From positions 22,644 through 65,079 of the forward strand of contig VHZZ01005884.1 in the NCBI GenBank assembly GCA_009801015.1: a DNA stretch of 42,436 bases, given 5' to 3'. Each line of letters opens with the position of its first letter. The stretch's first letter is position 1. The translations under genes and the position numbers were made by a program. The notes beneath the pieces were generated by a model. It ran no database searches, was not told the origin of the DNA, and saw nothing but the letters and a program-made list of their open reading frames with translations. The DNA comes from Silene noctiflora. Its lineage: Eukaryota > Streptophyta > Magnoliopsida > Caryophyllales > Caryophyllaceae. Positions 1 to 12,300 of this stretch are shown one piece after another.

Positions 1-1398
1 CTGTTGGGAACGGAAGAAAGACTTTGTTTTGGGATCACTCATGGGTTGAATCCGGATGCCTTTCTGACAGAGCTATAATGCCCATACCAGAGGACCTCAT
101 AGGAGCTACCGTCGCCGAAATGTGGGACGAAAGTACGGGCTGGAAATGGGAAGTGTTTTCTAACTATCTTGCTAAGGACGATTTACTTAAAATAGCAACT
201 TACTCGTTATCTCCCGAGCCATACTTGGAGGATTCCTTGTATTGGAATGCTTCGTCGGACGGCAAGTTTTCTATCAAATCTGCGATGAGTCTTATTAAAA
301 CCGTTGAGACACCTCCCGAAGTGGAACCTATAGCCTGGCTTGTTATATGGAAATTACCGGTTCAACAAAGAGTCTGTATGTTCGTTTGCCTCGCGGCACA
401 CGGATGGCTTATGACTAACTACAACCGGGTCAGAAGAGGTTTACATGACGACCCTATTTGCCCAAGGTGCCTTGAACATGACGAGACAACATACCATCTT
501 TTAAGACGTTGCCCATATTCAACGGACATTTGGAGCCTCCTCGGTGAGCATACTAGATCATCTTCCTTTTATACTATGTCGTTCACGACTTGGATTACCA
601 AAAATTCCAGCAATGGCATTCCCCTAGCTTCACATTATTTTCCATGAAATTTGCGTTAACTTGTTGGTGGATTTGGAGATGGCGCAACAATCTCGTCTTT
701 GGTCGGGCAGATGAAAACCCGACTGATCCCATTCAGTTTTTATCACACCGGTTCAAAACAATGAGGAAGGCCTTTGATCCTTTCTCCCTTTCGATACTTA
801 TCCCTGACACAGTGCATGAGGAGCGGTTTATTCGATGGAACCCGCCGCCTCATGGGTGGCTCCTACTCAATACTGATGGTGCCTCGAAAGGCAACCTTGG
901 CACGGCAGGATGTGGAGGTATTTCCATAAGCGAAGAGGGAAGCTTCATTAATGCTTTCATGTATCTTGTGGTATTTGTAATCCAATGAGAGCTGAAATGC
1001 GTGCTCAACTGACGGGATTAGAGAGAGCTAGGGTCATGGGAGTTCGAAAACTTTTGGTTCATATGGACAATTCGTCTTGTGTGAGCTTTGTCCGTCAAAA
1101 ACAGCTTTTAAGCAACAGTTTGAGACCTCTTGTCCAACGCTGCATAGACCTTATCGGGCTAGACGATTGGGTAGCTGAAGTCGATCATGTTTTTCCCGAA
1201 GCTAATAGGGCAGCTGATTGGTTAGCTAATGCGGGAGTTGAGTCTGGCACAATGGTAACTTACTTCGATCAACCACCCGATGGGATTCGTACCATACTTC
1301 GCGCCGATTTACTTGGGGTTGTTATCCCCCGTTTAGTTCCTATTTAGCATCGCTTTTTGTATCGGGGCTTTACCCCTCTTTCGCACCAAAAAAAAAAA
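1..1398 (+). mobile_element. 3' end of a degenerate L1-type LINE (zf-RVT and RNase H)
   Basis: This is the C-terminal part of a non-LTR retrotransposon polyprotein, cut by the window start. Reading from base 3 (VGNGRKTLFWDHSW) it shows the region after reverse transcriptase, then a zf-RVT-type zinc motif (CPRCLEHDETTYHLLRRCP, about 457-513). From about 640 follow WWIWRWRNNLVFG and an RNase H domain with its acidic residues visible: D in NTDGASKG (about 870), E in MRAEMRAQLTG, D in VHMDN, D in NRAADWLAN (about 1207-1231). The frame changes twice, between 590 and 647 and near 965-985, so it cannot make the intact protein. It ends in the typical plant LINE tail, a GC-rich pyrimidine stretch followed by an A-run at 1388-1398. 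The 5' end and any target duplication lie outside the window. Confidence 0.9.
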
Positions 1399-3327
1399 GA
1401 TTGAGTAAGTTGGTCATACACTGATACACTCATACACGACAAATGGTTCAATTACGATCGAATTCGGGTTGACAAAAACTCAAAGCAGCTAACAATAGAC
1501 ATTTGGATTAAGACAATTTGGGTTATGGATCAAGCTCGGGTCTTCAATTCGGATGTCGGGACGGGTACAAACCATATCATTCGAAACGGGTCAATTTTTG
1601 AAATTCTAGTTGTGTCGTACTATCATAGTATCTTGCTATTGACCTATTGTGCTATAAATTTCTATGTCCATGGTTTTGAAATTTTTTTTTTTAAAATAAA
1701 AAATAAATAAATTGCTAAAAGAATTGTTACGTTGGATTGGTTATGAAAATATTTGTTGAATGGAGTTTTGTAAGGAAGAATTACATTGTGTAAACACGAA
1801 AAGAGATGTCACAGACTCACGGTGCAACGGTGCGTGTTGACTCTATCGTGGAGGAACCTTAGTTATGCCAAGAGGGCCCCCGATCCCCGCTAATTTTTTG
1901 CATTTCTATGTAAAATTATCATTCGCTCCCCTTAGCCTTGTCATTTGCTCCAACATATACTACTATCTAGTGACGATTTCTTATTCGAAAAATAAGTAAA
2001 GTGATAAAAGTCTTGGTTCTTTAGTTTAATACCTACTCAAGTTCAAGAGTTTAAATTCCACATATTTAACCAACACCCTGCTCATTGCATTTATATCGTG
2101 AATGGTTAACCCATCAGTGATAGAGCCTTCAAGGTTGCTTTTGATGGTTGTGAGTGAATTAGAGAAGACGGTATTGGGATTAGCAATGCTCGCGTCAAAA
2201 TTGTCGATGTTGCATTTACGTATTGAGGACAAGTCTTTGAGCGAGATTTACCGTATTGTCCCAACAATCTTAGCCAAGCTGAGTTTTATGAGTTGAATCA
2301 ATTGTGGCAAAATCGAAAAATTAATGGCCATAATAATGAGTAATGACTGTTTTAATGGTGAGGTATTTGACTAGTCATGACTTATATACACTTCTCACCA
2401 CACACGAGTTACTACAAACTTTGTTAATCTTGTGGATATTGACTCACGTTATAATGTCTTACGTTAATTGAAGAAGTTTTTCAACCAGGGCACTCATTGA
2501 ATAAGTAAATTGATAAGATCAAATGACTATTACTTAAGGTTTGAATACATCAACAAAGTATGTTTTATTTCCTGGTAACTCATGTTTAAAACTTTCACAA
2601 TCCGGCGTGTTGACTGAGAAGCAGTCTACCGAGCTACCATGAGTAACCGCTTTCAGTACAAGATTTGGGTCGGGATGTTACACATTTACACGCACCCGAT
2701 TGAAATGCCTAATGGTAATGTAGTAGTTACGACAAAAAACAAAAACATTATTTTCGATACCAATCTTATTCTAAATAAACTTTAAAATTTTACATTACAA
2801 TTCAATTTGTATTTCTTTTTAATTAACTGATACTCTGCACCGTTTAATTTACATCCAAGATGGTAAAACAAAATCTAATTATTCATTCATAGAAGTAAGA
2901 AAGCGTCTTGCTTGTGATGGACACTATCCGTCAGAAGCTGAAGACGGACAATGTCTCTTTCACAATAAGGCAAGTGGGAGGGCAAGTGGGGAAGAAATGG
3001 AGCGCCCCATGGATATTGCCACTTGTATATTGTGAGAAGGGCAGTATCCATTTTCAGTTTGTGACGGATAGTGCATTATAATTTGGGTAGAAGTAAATCT
3101 AGCATGCATTTAAAGCAAACCTAAAGAGCTGTACTTCAGTCTTCAACTATAGTTTTACCCAATCTGATGTTGACTTACCGTTGGATTGTGTGCAGTCAAA
3201 ATAAGCAACAAAATTGAAGCAACCACGTTTCAAAAACACACTGCAATATTTCTCCAACAACTAATGAGATTAAAACAAACCTTAAATATCCAAACTTCCG
3301 TCGTCGGAAATTAAAATTCGCCGGAAA
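1399..3327. other. Intergenic region between the LINE and SPNS1
   Basis: No supported gene here. Short open frames at 1525-1710 and 2026-2296 have no recognisable motif. The last few hundred bases should hold the promoter and 5' UTR of the downstream transporter gene, but I see no convincing TATA box. A MITE copy occupies about 2905-3078 and is listed separately. Confidence 0.6.
2905..3078 (+). mobile_element. Foldback MITE family A, copy 1
   Basis: About 175 bp with long imperfect terminal inverted repeats built on GGACACTATCCGTC, GAAGCTGAAGACGG and ATGTCTC..TCACAATA. The right arm carries the complementary series ending in GTGACGGATAGTGCA. The centre contains GCAAGTGGGAGGGCAAGTGG and GGAGCGCCC. 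The same element recurs at about 14885-15057 and, inverted, at about 25735-25912. It has no coding capacity. The exact ends and the target duplication are unclear in this diverged copy. Confidence 0.7.
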
Positions 3328-6300
3328 ATGTCGAAAACTCCGGCGGACGACCCGCCTTCATGGTTCACTCCTAAAAGGTAATAGTACTCAATTTTATTTA
3401 TTCCCCAATTTTGACCTAATTAGGTTTCTGATTAATTGATTATTTATGCTTTAAGCTTTGTATTATTGTGAATTTCGTGCATCATGTAGTTGATCAAGGT
3501 TTGACATTTCTATTTTAGCTTCGGCAGTTTAGTATATTTCGATTTGGTCAATGGAGTTATTATGCATAGGTTGGTGAAACGTAGATTTGAAGTTTTATAT
3601 GCTAAATTGGAATGATTAGAGGCGTAGAGAGTGTGATTGATTAGTCGCGGAATTGAGTTGAGGATGTTGATGTTAGTTCAGTTGGTCAATGTGGATATTA
3701 TGTTGTTTCCGCGGTGTACGAAGAGTTAGATTCACAACTATGAAAAACTTCAGGCATTTGAGTTTAACTGTAAGACATGTGAAAAAAGAGGTTACAAAGA
3801 ACCCATTTTACGCAATCTCTTATGTAAGGCGGTCTACAGAAGGATTTGTAGTGTAGGAATAGGTGGTAGGTTACTTTTACGAGTGATTGGTAGAGTTGGA
3901 TTGTGCTACGATGGGAATTGAGTATATTGATATCTCGTTGATGGAGTTGTAAGCAGTTTTTGGCAGCTGCGGATGCATGGCGTGGGTGATCAAAATTTGA
4001 GTTCTGTGGATGTAAACCACACAATGAGCTTATTTTGTGAGTGTACCTTAGGGTTGGGCTACTGAAGCAACTGCTGTGAGGCTTCTGAGTTTTGTCTGAT
4101 ACATTCTTCACTTTGTTTATCAAGTTTATTACTAGTGCTATAGTCAATTCTTATTATGTAGTTACTTCAGTGTTTAACGCAGTTCCTTGATGTATGGACC
4201 TGTGAATTTGACTGTAGCTTAACTCTACTATCCTTGTGTGCAGGTTACTTTTGATATTTTGCATTATTAACATGTTAAATTACGTGGATCGAGGGATAAT
4301 TGCCAGCAACGGCGTGAATGGGAGTTTGGGAACCTGTACAGAAAGTGGGGTTTGCACGGCTGGTAGCGGGATTCAGTAAGCTTTTACTTAACATTTGAAC
4401 TTTAGCATATTCTACTAATACAACTGTTTAGGGTTTAGTTGCTTATGAATATTTATGCATTCCCTGTCATACAAAATGCATTGTTATCGTTCTTTCTATT
4501 GTGTTTGTTTAATGTAATAGCAATATATACAAACTTGCCCTTTCCAGTTTCAAATGTATCATGTTCGTAACATGCTGACTCTTTTAGGGGGGACTTTAAC
4601 CTGGACAATTTTCAAGATGGCGTTTTGTCTTCTTCGTTCATGGTTGGGCTTCTATTGGCTTCTCCCATTTTTGCTTCCTTGGCAAAGAGGTATTTTCTCT
4701 TCCAAAGTAATCAGAAAAATTAGTCGAAATATAACATGGTGTCTCTGGAAATAAGTTGTTGTGGTGATAGTGGTTCTTAGCATGGTCTAGGTCATGGTCA
4801 TGCTAATATACCATAGATTTATTATCATAATTGAATTCTCGAAACGGAAGTAGCCTTCTATATTAGGGAAACTCTCTAATTATTGTTGCACGTGACCCTG
4901 TTTCACCACCAACACTCAGTTCCCATTTTTTTGTATATCAAGTTCAAATATATGACGATATTCGTTAAGCAAAGGCCAAAGAGTGTGGTTGTCCTAACTC
5001 CTATCTTAAGTAATTGGCGAATCAGTCTCACATGAGCAGTGTACAGTAAATACCCTGCCTTTATACAGCTTCTCTTTCAACGTGGTTAAGGGATTTGGGT
5101 CATAGCATGTAATGAGGCGATAAATTTGTTTTCTTTTTGTGCGTAAAAAGGTTTCTACGAAGACGATGCCATGTGTGTTCTGGATATTTTGATACACCAT
5201 TGAAATTTGAAATATAATCCTGACTGTTGTGATTGAGAGACCACTTTTCTAGCTATGAAGAATCTTCTAGCGGTCGCTGTATTATGTATCATGTGGCGAC
5301 TACCATAGTGGGCATCACGAGAGTACCTCACATGCTCATATGACTTTCTTAGATGACCATTCCCATACAACAAGTTTCTTGTATGCCCTCCAAAAGCAAT
5401 TTCAGCTTGTTTTGGGTCTTTCACTAAGCCCCACAATCAAATTAAAAAGCATGATGCTTGCTCTTTTCTGATTTTGTATCTAGAACTCTCTTCTGAAAAT
5501 CCGTACTTGCTCTTGATTTCTCATTATGATGAAGGTAACTCTTGTTTGTGTCTTCTCTTGCAGCCACAATCCTTTTAGGCTCATTGGGGTCGGATTATCT
5601 GTTTGGACTTTTGCTACAGCTGGATGTGGCAGTTCTTTTAACTTTTGGTCGATTGCAATTTTCCGCATGTAAGTTTAACTCTAACCCCTTCTGCTAAAGC
5701 TTGATAATACTTCCTTCCTTAGCTGATATAACTGTCTTGCCAATGTAAATGATATAGGCTGGTTGGTGTTGGTGAAGCTTCATTTATAAGTCTGGCTGCT
5801 CCATTCATTGATGACAATGCTCCTGTTGGCCAGGTTATATTTCCATTTTTTTTTATTAATATCAGACTGCCAATGAATCTATAAAATACTTACCGCTACT
5901 GGTGTCCACTCGTCTATGGATTTTTTACGTGATTTGTTGTCATCTTAGGTTATCAGTTATCTTTTACTTCCTCCGCCCCATTCATTGTTTACCTTTTGTT
6001 AAAATATCTCTCACAAAGAATAAAACAGGTAAACAAATGATTGGAACTAAGGGAGTATTATCTTGCTGCTGTTGGTATTATCATTTGCTTTACAGAGCCT
6101 ATGTTGACCAATTTCACTTTTTTGCTATGTTTCAGAAAACAGCATGGCTTGCAATGTTCTACATGTGTATCCCATCTGGAATAGCTTTGGGATATGTGTA
6201 TGGTGGAATCGTAAGTTAGGAAGTTTTGTTTCTTTACTGTGAATTTACATATGTTTGTAATGTACCTATGTAATTTGGTGTAGCTTTAACCTCATAGAAG

Positions 6301-9300
6301 CATAGACATTTTGATGATCATGTTGAATAAGCAGTTCTTTCTGTTTTATTGTCCTGTTAAATTCTGTGTGTCACTGCATTGTCTATATAAGCTTTCGATG
6401 ATACAGTTGATGCAAAGAATTGTTTAGTGTGACAGATATACACATGATTTTCCAAAATCTTTAACTGCATGAGTGCTTCATTGAGTTTGTAAAGGGTGGC
6501 AGTTGTACCTTAAATAGTTTTCAGTGGAGCAGGTTGCATGTGCATGATGTTGTTTTTATACCGAAATGAGTTGGGGCAAGAGAATTTGAGTTTAAACTGT
6601 TAGGATCGCTGATAATATCACCAGAATGCTGAATACTCTGGAATCTTTTGTATGAGTACATGTTGTATAGACAGTATTTGTATACATTTTTTGGCGGGAT
6701 TGAAACGTTTTTTGATGTCATAATTTACCTCTGCAAGCTCAAAGTTGATCTTTTACATTTCTCACTTGTCATATCAGTCACCATTGCTGTATTTCCACTA
6801 GAATGGTCTGTTCTGCAGATTGCTTGATAGTAACTTTCTCTTGTCACCTGTAGGTTGGCTCTCACTTGAATTGGCGTTTTGCCTTTTGGAGTGAAGCCGT
6901 TTTTATGCTTCCTTTTGCTGTGCTGGGTTTCCTAATGAAACCATTGAATTTAAAAGGTGATTCTATTTTTGTTCTTGCTGATTGCATGTTCCCTTTTTCC
7001 CCTTAATTGATTTCTGCATTTATGCTAAAATTCCTGGTCACAGGCTTATCGGGTGGCAACATTGTGGAAGCTTTAACTGATGAAGGTATGTTCTTGCTTA
7101 TCTAGTTATCTGTGACAGCTGTGACTTATATTTCTATGTGTGTTGTCCACGTGTATCACTGAAACTCTTTTTAATGTCTCACTTGTAGGTGTTGTCGCTA
7201 TTAGGCTATTACACCATGTGTTGTCACATAAATTTAAGAACATCAGTCTCGTGTAACGTATATGTGTGCACATTTTTCACCTTTCCTTGAGGGTTGGGAC
7301 AATTCATAGTGTGTATTTCATGGAAACCATCAGTTGTTTTCAACATCCCTAATAGATATTGGAGCTACGACATAAAATAATTCACATATCGCCAAAATAT
7401 CAGCTATGTTTTCCAGCCCTTTATTTATCAGAAAGTTATTGGTGCTGTAAGCTGAGAATTCTATTCAGAACAGCCAATACCTCATGTGATAATTTAATAG
7501 GCTAATTTCTACTTTGGTGCCTTGAGGTTTTTGTATCACAAAAATTATGTTGAGGACAAGATGTAAAGAGGCCATTATCTCTATTAAATACTGTATATTT
7601 ATTATTGAAATATTCACTATATCTGAAAGTAAGAAGCAGCTTAAAGATATGTACCTTGCTGAAAGGCTTTCAGGTTTTAAATTTAACTCCTGATTTCTTT
7701 TTAGGATACCATTTTACCATCTATACTGAATGTTGTATTCTAAAGGAACATGTAGAAGTTGGTAGCTAGAAATTTGCTTGTAGAACACGTAATTTCTTCA
7801 GCCAGCCAATATAGATTCAATCTTAGAGGTCCTTACTCTTCTTACTTCCTAGTATAGTTTTGTTAGTGTTATTTCATGAAAGCAGGCCGGGCCACATCCC
7901 AAAGGAAGGAGAGAGAGTCCACTTGATAAGACGAACCAAGGTTCGTCCTAAAGAGGCCCATTAGAAACAGTGGCGGAGCCAAGATTTGAGCTTGGAGGGG
8001 CGAAAAATTTTAGGGGGGGCGAATGGGTAAAAATATAAGGCACACTCGAAAAAAATCGAAAAATTTAACTAAAAATTTCGAAAAATTCAACCGCCGGGGG
8101 GGCGACCGCCCCTGCTAGCCGGCTAGCCCCCCCTAGCTCCACCACTGATTAGAAAGCATAGATTGGGCCATAGAGAGGCACAAACAAAGCCTCATAAAGG
8201 CTTAGTTTAAATCATCATACATTCATACCCATGACATATGGGCTCTTATACCCCATTTTAAATCATTAAATTGGATCGGGCCACACCCCAAAGGGAGGAA
8301 AGAGAGAGAATCCACTTGATAAGATGGGGAGTTCCATGTTAAAACCAATTGGCAATAGGAAGAGTAGCCCCTTGGTTTATAAGATAATAAACTCTCTTTT
8401 CTGTGATCAATGTGGGACACTCACGTCACGTGTGAGAATATGCGGGTTTCTTCACAGTTAGATAGCATATAATTTTCTAGTACGTTACTACTTACTAATT
8501 AGAAACTTGTTCGACGAATGCCATATTCTTTCTAAAGTAACATTTTAAGTTGAAGAGGTTGAGCGTAAATATTTCTCCCTCATGACTAGAGGTGATTTTT
8601 AAGATTTAGTGATAAAATATTAAAATATCGTTATTACCCTTTGTCTTAAAGAATCAACAGGAAATGATAGCAAATCACTGTCCCCATCCGCTCCTCACTG
8701 GGAGCATCAAGGTGATGGAAGGAGTATGTTATAGAGTACTTAACTCTGGATTTAGGGGAAATCCGCTTTTTTATTTTACTAGATATAGAAAGGGAGTAAT
8801 TACATAGGATGGAGTGATGGACTAAGAAGAAAATTGGGACAATGTAAATGGGATGGAAGGAGTATCATATATCAGATATGCTTCCCAATTGTACAAATTC
8901 TCACTTCAAAGATCAAACTGTTTCTCAATTGTGAAATGGACCCAAACATCCCATTTACCAATAGGATTATCATTTAAGTACCCTAGAGACACACTCCGCT
9001 TCACCACTGTAATGACTACAACGGTCTCAAGTGAGATCAACTATTCAAATTGAGATAAATCCCATGTCGTTTAATTTGTGATTGTTTTTCCCAGCTAATT
9101 TTAGCTTATGCGGCATTTCTGTTGAGTTTTAATTTGTATTCGGTGATCTCAGATGCCATCGTCTTTCACGAGCATCCACCAAGTTCTGGTTCCAGTTATA
9201 AAGCTTCAAGTAAAGCACCCAAGTGAGTGGCTAATTTCTAGCTAATGCATTTTAGTTTATTTGCTTCCAAGCTAGGTGGTAAACTTAGCATTACACTCCG

Positions 9301-12300
9301 ACATCACAAACAGAAGTAAATATTTTAGTATCCCACGGTCAGATATCTTGCATGCTCTTGCTGTATGACTAATATGAGTTTCATCCCTAATTTGTTCTGC
9401 CAGGCTGAAAGTTGTATCCAAAATGAGCAGCCAGTTTTCCAGATTCTATTATGATATGATGGCCCTCTTGCATGAAAAAGTTTTTGTGGTGAACGTCCTA
9501 GGTATGTTGCCTATCACATATTTGTCTGTCATTGCAATAATCTAGTATTGAGCTTGTAAATAGTTATAAGAAGTTTCTCTTTTTTCAAATATGCTCATTT
9601 GATATTGTCATAATAGAGTGGGCTGTTCTGTTAACTATTGGGTTGGCAGTTGGGACTTCAGTTAAAGCATCTTTATAGGGATCACTATGTAGATGGTTGC
9701 TTTGTAAAAAGATAAATCTTTTTTTAATCTATATAACCTATTTTTTTGGTTTTGTAGGATATATATGCTATAACTTCGTCATTGGGGCATATTCATACTG
9801 GGGCCCAAAGGCTGGTTATAATATATATCATATGGTATGGAACACCAGTTTTGTTAGTACTTAGTAGTGGTTTTTTATTTTCAATAGCCTCCTAAAGGCA
9901 GATCGATTCCTCGTGCTCATTGTAGAGATGTATTTTTTTTAACACATATTTGTTAATCCCTCTACTACCACCATAATAATCTCTGTTCAGGATTCAGGCT
10001 GACTCAACCAACTATAGTTATACAGTGCTTGTGTATAGAATTTCATGCAGTGACCGATGGTGGCTTTTGTCACTTCTTATGTATTTGTTCACTTATCATG
10101 TATTCTAAACCTTCATCCTTTGATGTGAAACTCATCTGTTATTCGCAGAGCAATGCTGATTTGTTGTTTGGAGCAATTACCATTGTCTGTGGAATTTTTG
10201 GAACTTTATCTGGGGGCTACATACTTGATCACATGGATGCCACCATGTCAAATTCATTTAAGGTGATTTTCTTTCTGGAGTTGTAAGAATTTTATCGTAG
10301 TTTTATGACTTGTACCATATTTACTAAAGATATTTTTGTATATGTCCAAGAGTCCAAGAGTCTTCGAAGTTCTAATACAAACTTTGAAGAAGTGACCTGA
10401 GTCATGACTAGATTCATCCATTTGAGTGCGGAATGTTAGTCTTTTAACTTTTTCTAGTTGATACAGAATGTCATTTTTCATTTTTACGCGATAGTGTGAA
10501 CATTTGAGTTGGAGTGTAAAAAATTGGGTGGCAGTGTAAAGATCTTTATGAATGTCTTTTCGGAACATGAGTTCTACTGTTTTTTCTTTTGTTTGGTTTT
10601 GAACTGATTGTATTGTATAAATATTTGATATTGGAATGCCACCAAGAAAATATGAAATAGACAAGACGACATGGATTTTTGTAAACTGTAATTTTTTTGG
10701 GGGGGCACTCTTGAAGCTCACCTAGCTGTAAATTTCTTAAAAATTAATTGTGGTTTACTTTTAAGTTTTGACTCTTGTTCCATATTACTCCTTTATGTCA
10801 GTGACTGATTATGCGTGTTACCAAGAGCCTAACATATGATTCTCTGTCTCAGCTACTCTCTGGAGCGACTTTGCTGGGTGCAATATTTTGCTTCAGTGCC
10901 TTTTGTTTTAGTAACATGTATGCTTTCTTGGTGTTGTTTGCAGTTGGTGAGCTATTTGTCTTTGCCACACAGGTAAAAATAGTGCCTAAAACCTTTTATT
11001 TTTGCTTACAAAGTCTTTCGATTTCTATACAAACTCTTGTAGATAGTCTTTGCGACTCAGCTCTACGCCTCTACCTTCATTCTCACTTAAAAAATGCACG
11101 GATTTAGCGACTGCCATCTGCCTTTATTCTCATGTTGCAAACTTACCTTCTGCCCGGTTATCCTAGTCATGTTTGTGCAAAATCAAGATCTTCATTTAGA
11201 TAGAAAACAAAACTTCATAACACGTCATGTCGAGTCGTCCCACCCATGGTATTAAATTTCGGGTTTTGGTTATCAACTCATCAGTCTTCTCAGACATGTG
11301 ACTGGTCATGTCAAGTTGTCCTAACTCCTAACGAGTTCCCTATTTCCACAAGGAGAAGCAGAAGCTAAAGGGAATAAGATGATAGATAAGAAAGAGGGAC
11401 TCAACAAAACAAAAAATTCAGTTGCCAGTCAGTCAGTGGCCTGCCTTAATATGTGTGTCAAATGGAACCGGGAATCGTAAAGGGACTCAACTGATTATGC
11501 TATGATTGATCTTTTTTATACTTTCTGCTGTGTTTTTGCTGAACATATCTCAAATGGAACCGGGAATCGTAAAGTGATTTTGATTTATACCATCTTCATA
11601 CCTTAAACTTTGCAGGCTCCAGTTAACTATGTGTGTCTGCATTCTGTCAAACCAAGTTTGAGACCATTATCAATGGCAATATCAACTGTTTCAATCCACA
11701 TATTCGGCGACGTGCCTTCTGCACCATTGGTTGGCATTCTCCAGGTATGCCCTTAAATTCAGTTCTCTTACTCTTCTCGCTATTCTGTCTTTTGGTTATC
11801 TCTAGATTGGTTAATTATTTCGTGTAATAGTCAAGTGTTTAGATTGCATAAAGTGTTAAGGTTGTAGCCTTGTAGGTTAGTACTAAGCTGATTGCAACAC
11901 TTAAACAGACATTTAATAAAAAGATTTTATCTATCGATTCTTATGACGTAGATGTATTCCTGCTCTTTTGTGATATGTGCAGGATTATGTTGATAACTGG
12001 AGAGAGACTTCACTCATCCTGACTTCAATTTTATTTCTTGCCGCTGGAGTATGGTTTGTAGGTAACAATCGTAACCATTGCATATTTCCTTACTGATATT
12101 GAACTTTTCCTTGTACGTTTTGCGTTCTATGAGGTTTCATTTCTTCCTTTATTTAGTCTTTGTACATTGTCTGATAGAACTGAGGTTGAAAAGTTTTCAA
12201 GCTGTTGTGTTTTTTGTCTTAAGAGAACCACAAGGACACTTTTGATGTTGACGGGATCATGAACCCATGTCATTAGTACCACCACATTACTTCAATAGTT

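Noticed and set aside
1807-2682. Possible solo LTR beginning TGTCACAG and ending GATGTTACA
   Set aside because: The 5-bp flanks (AAGAG and CATTT) do not match, and no inner LTR features or second copy are visible.
10254-10721. Minus-strand open frame of 155 codons
   Set aside because: It lies wholly in SPNS1 intron 12, overlaps the end of exon 12 on the other strand, and its low-complexity peptide shows no motif or splice structure.
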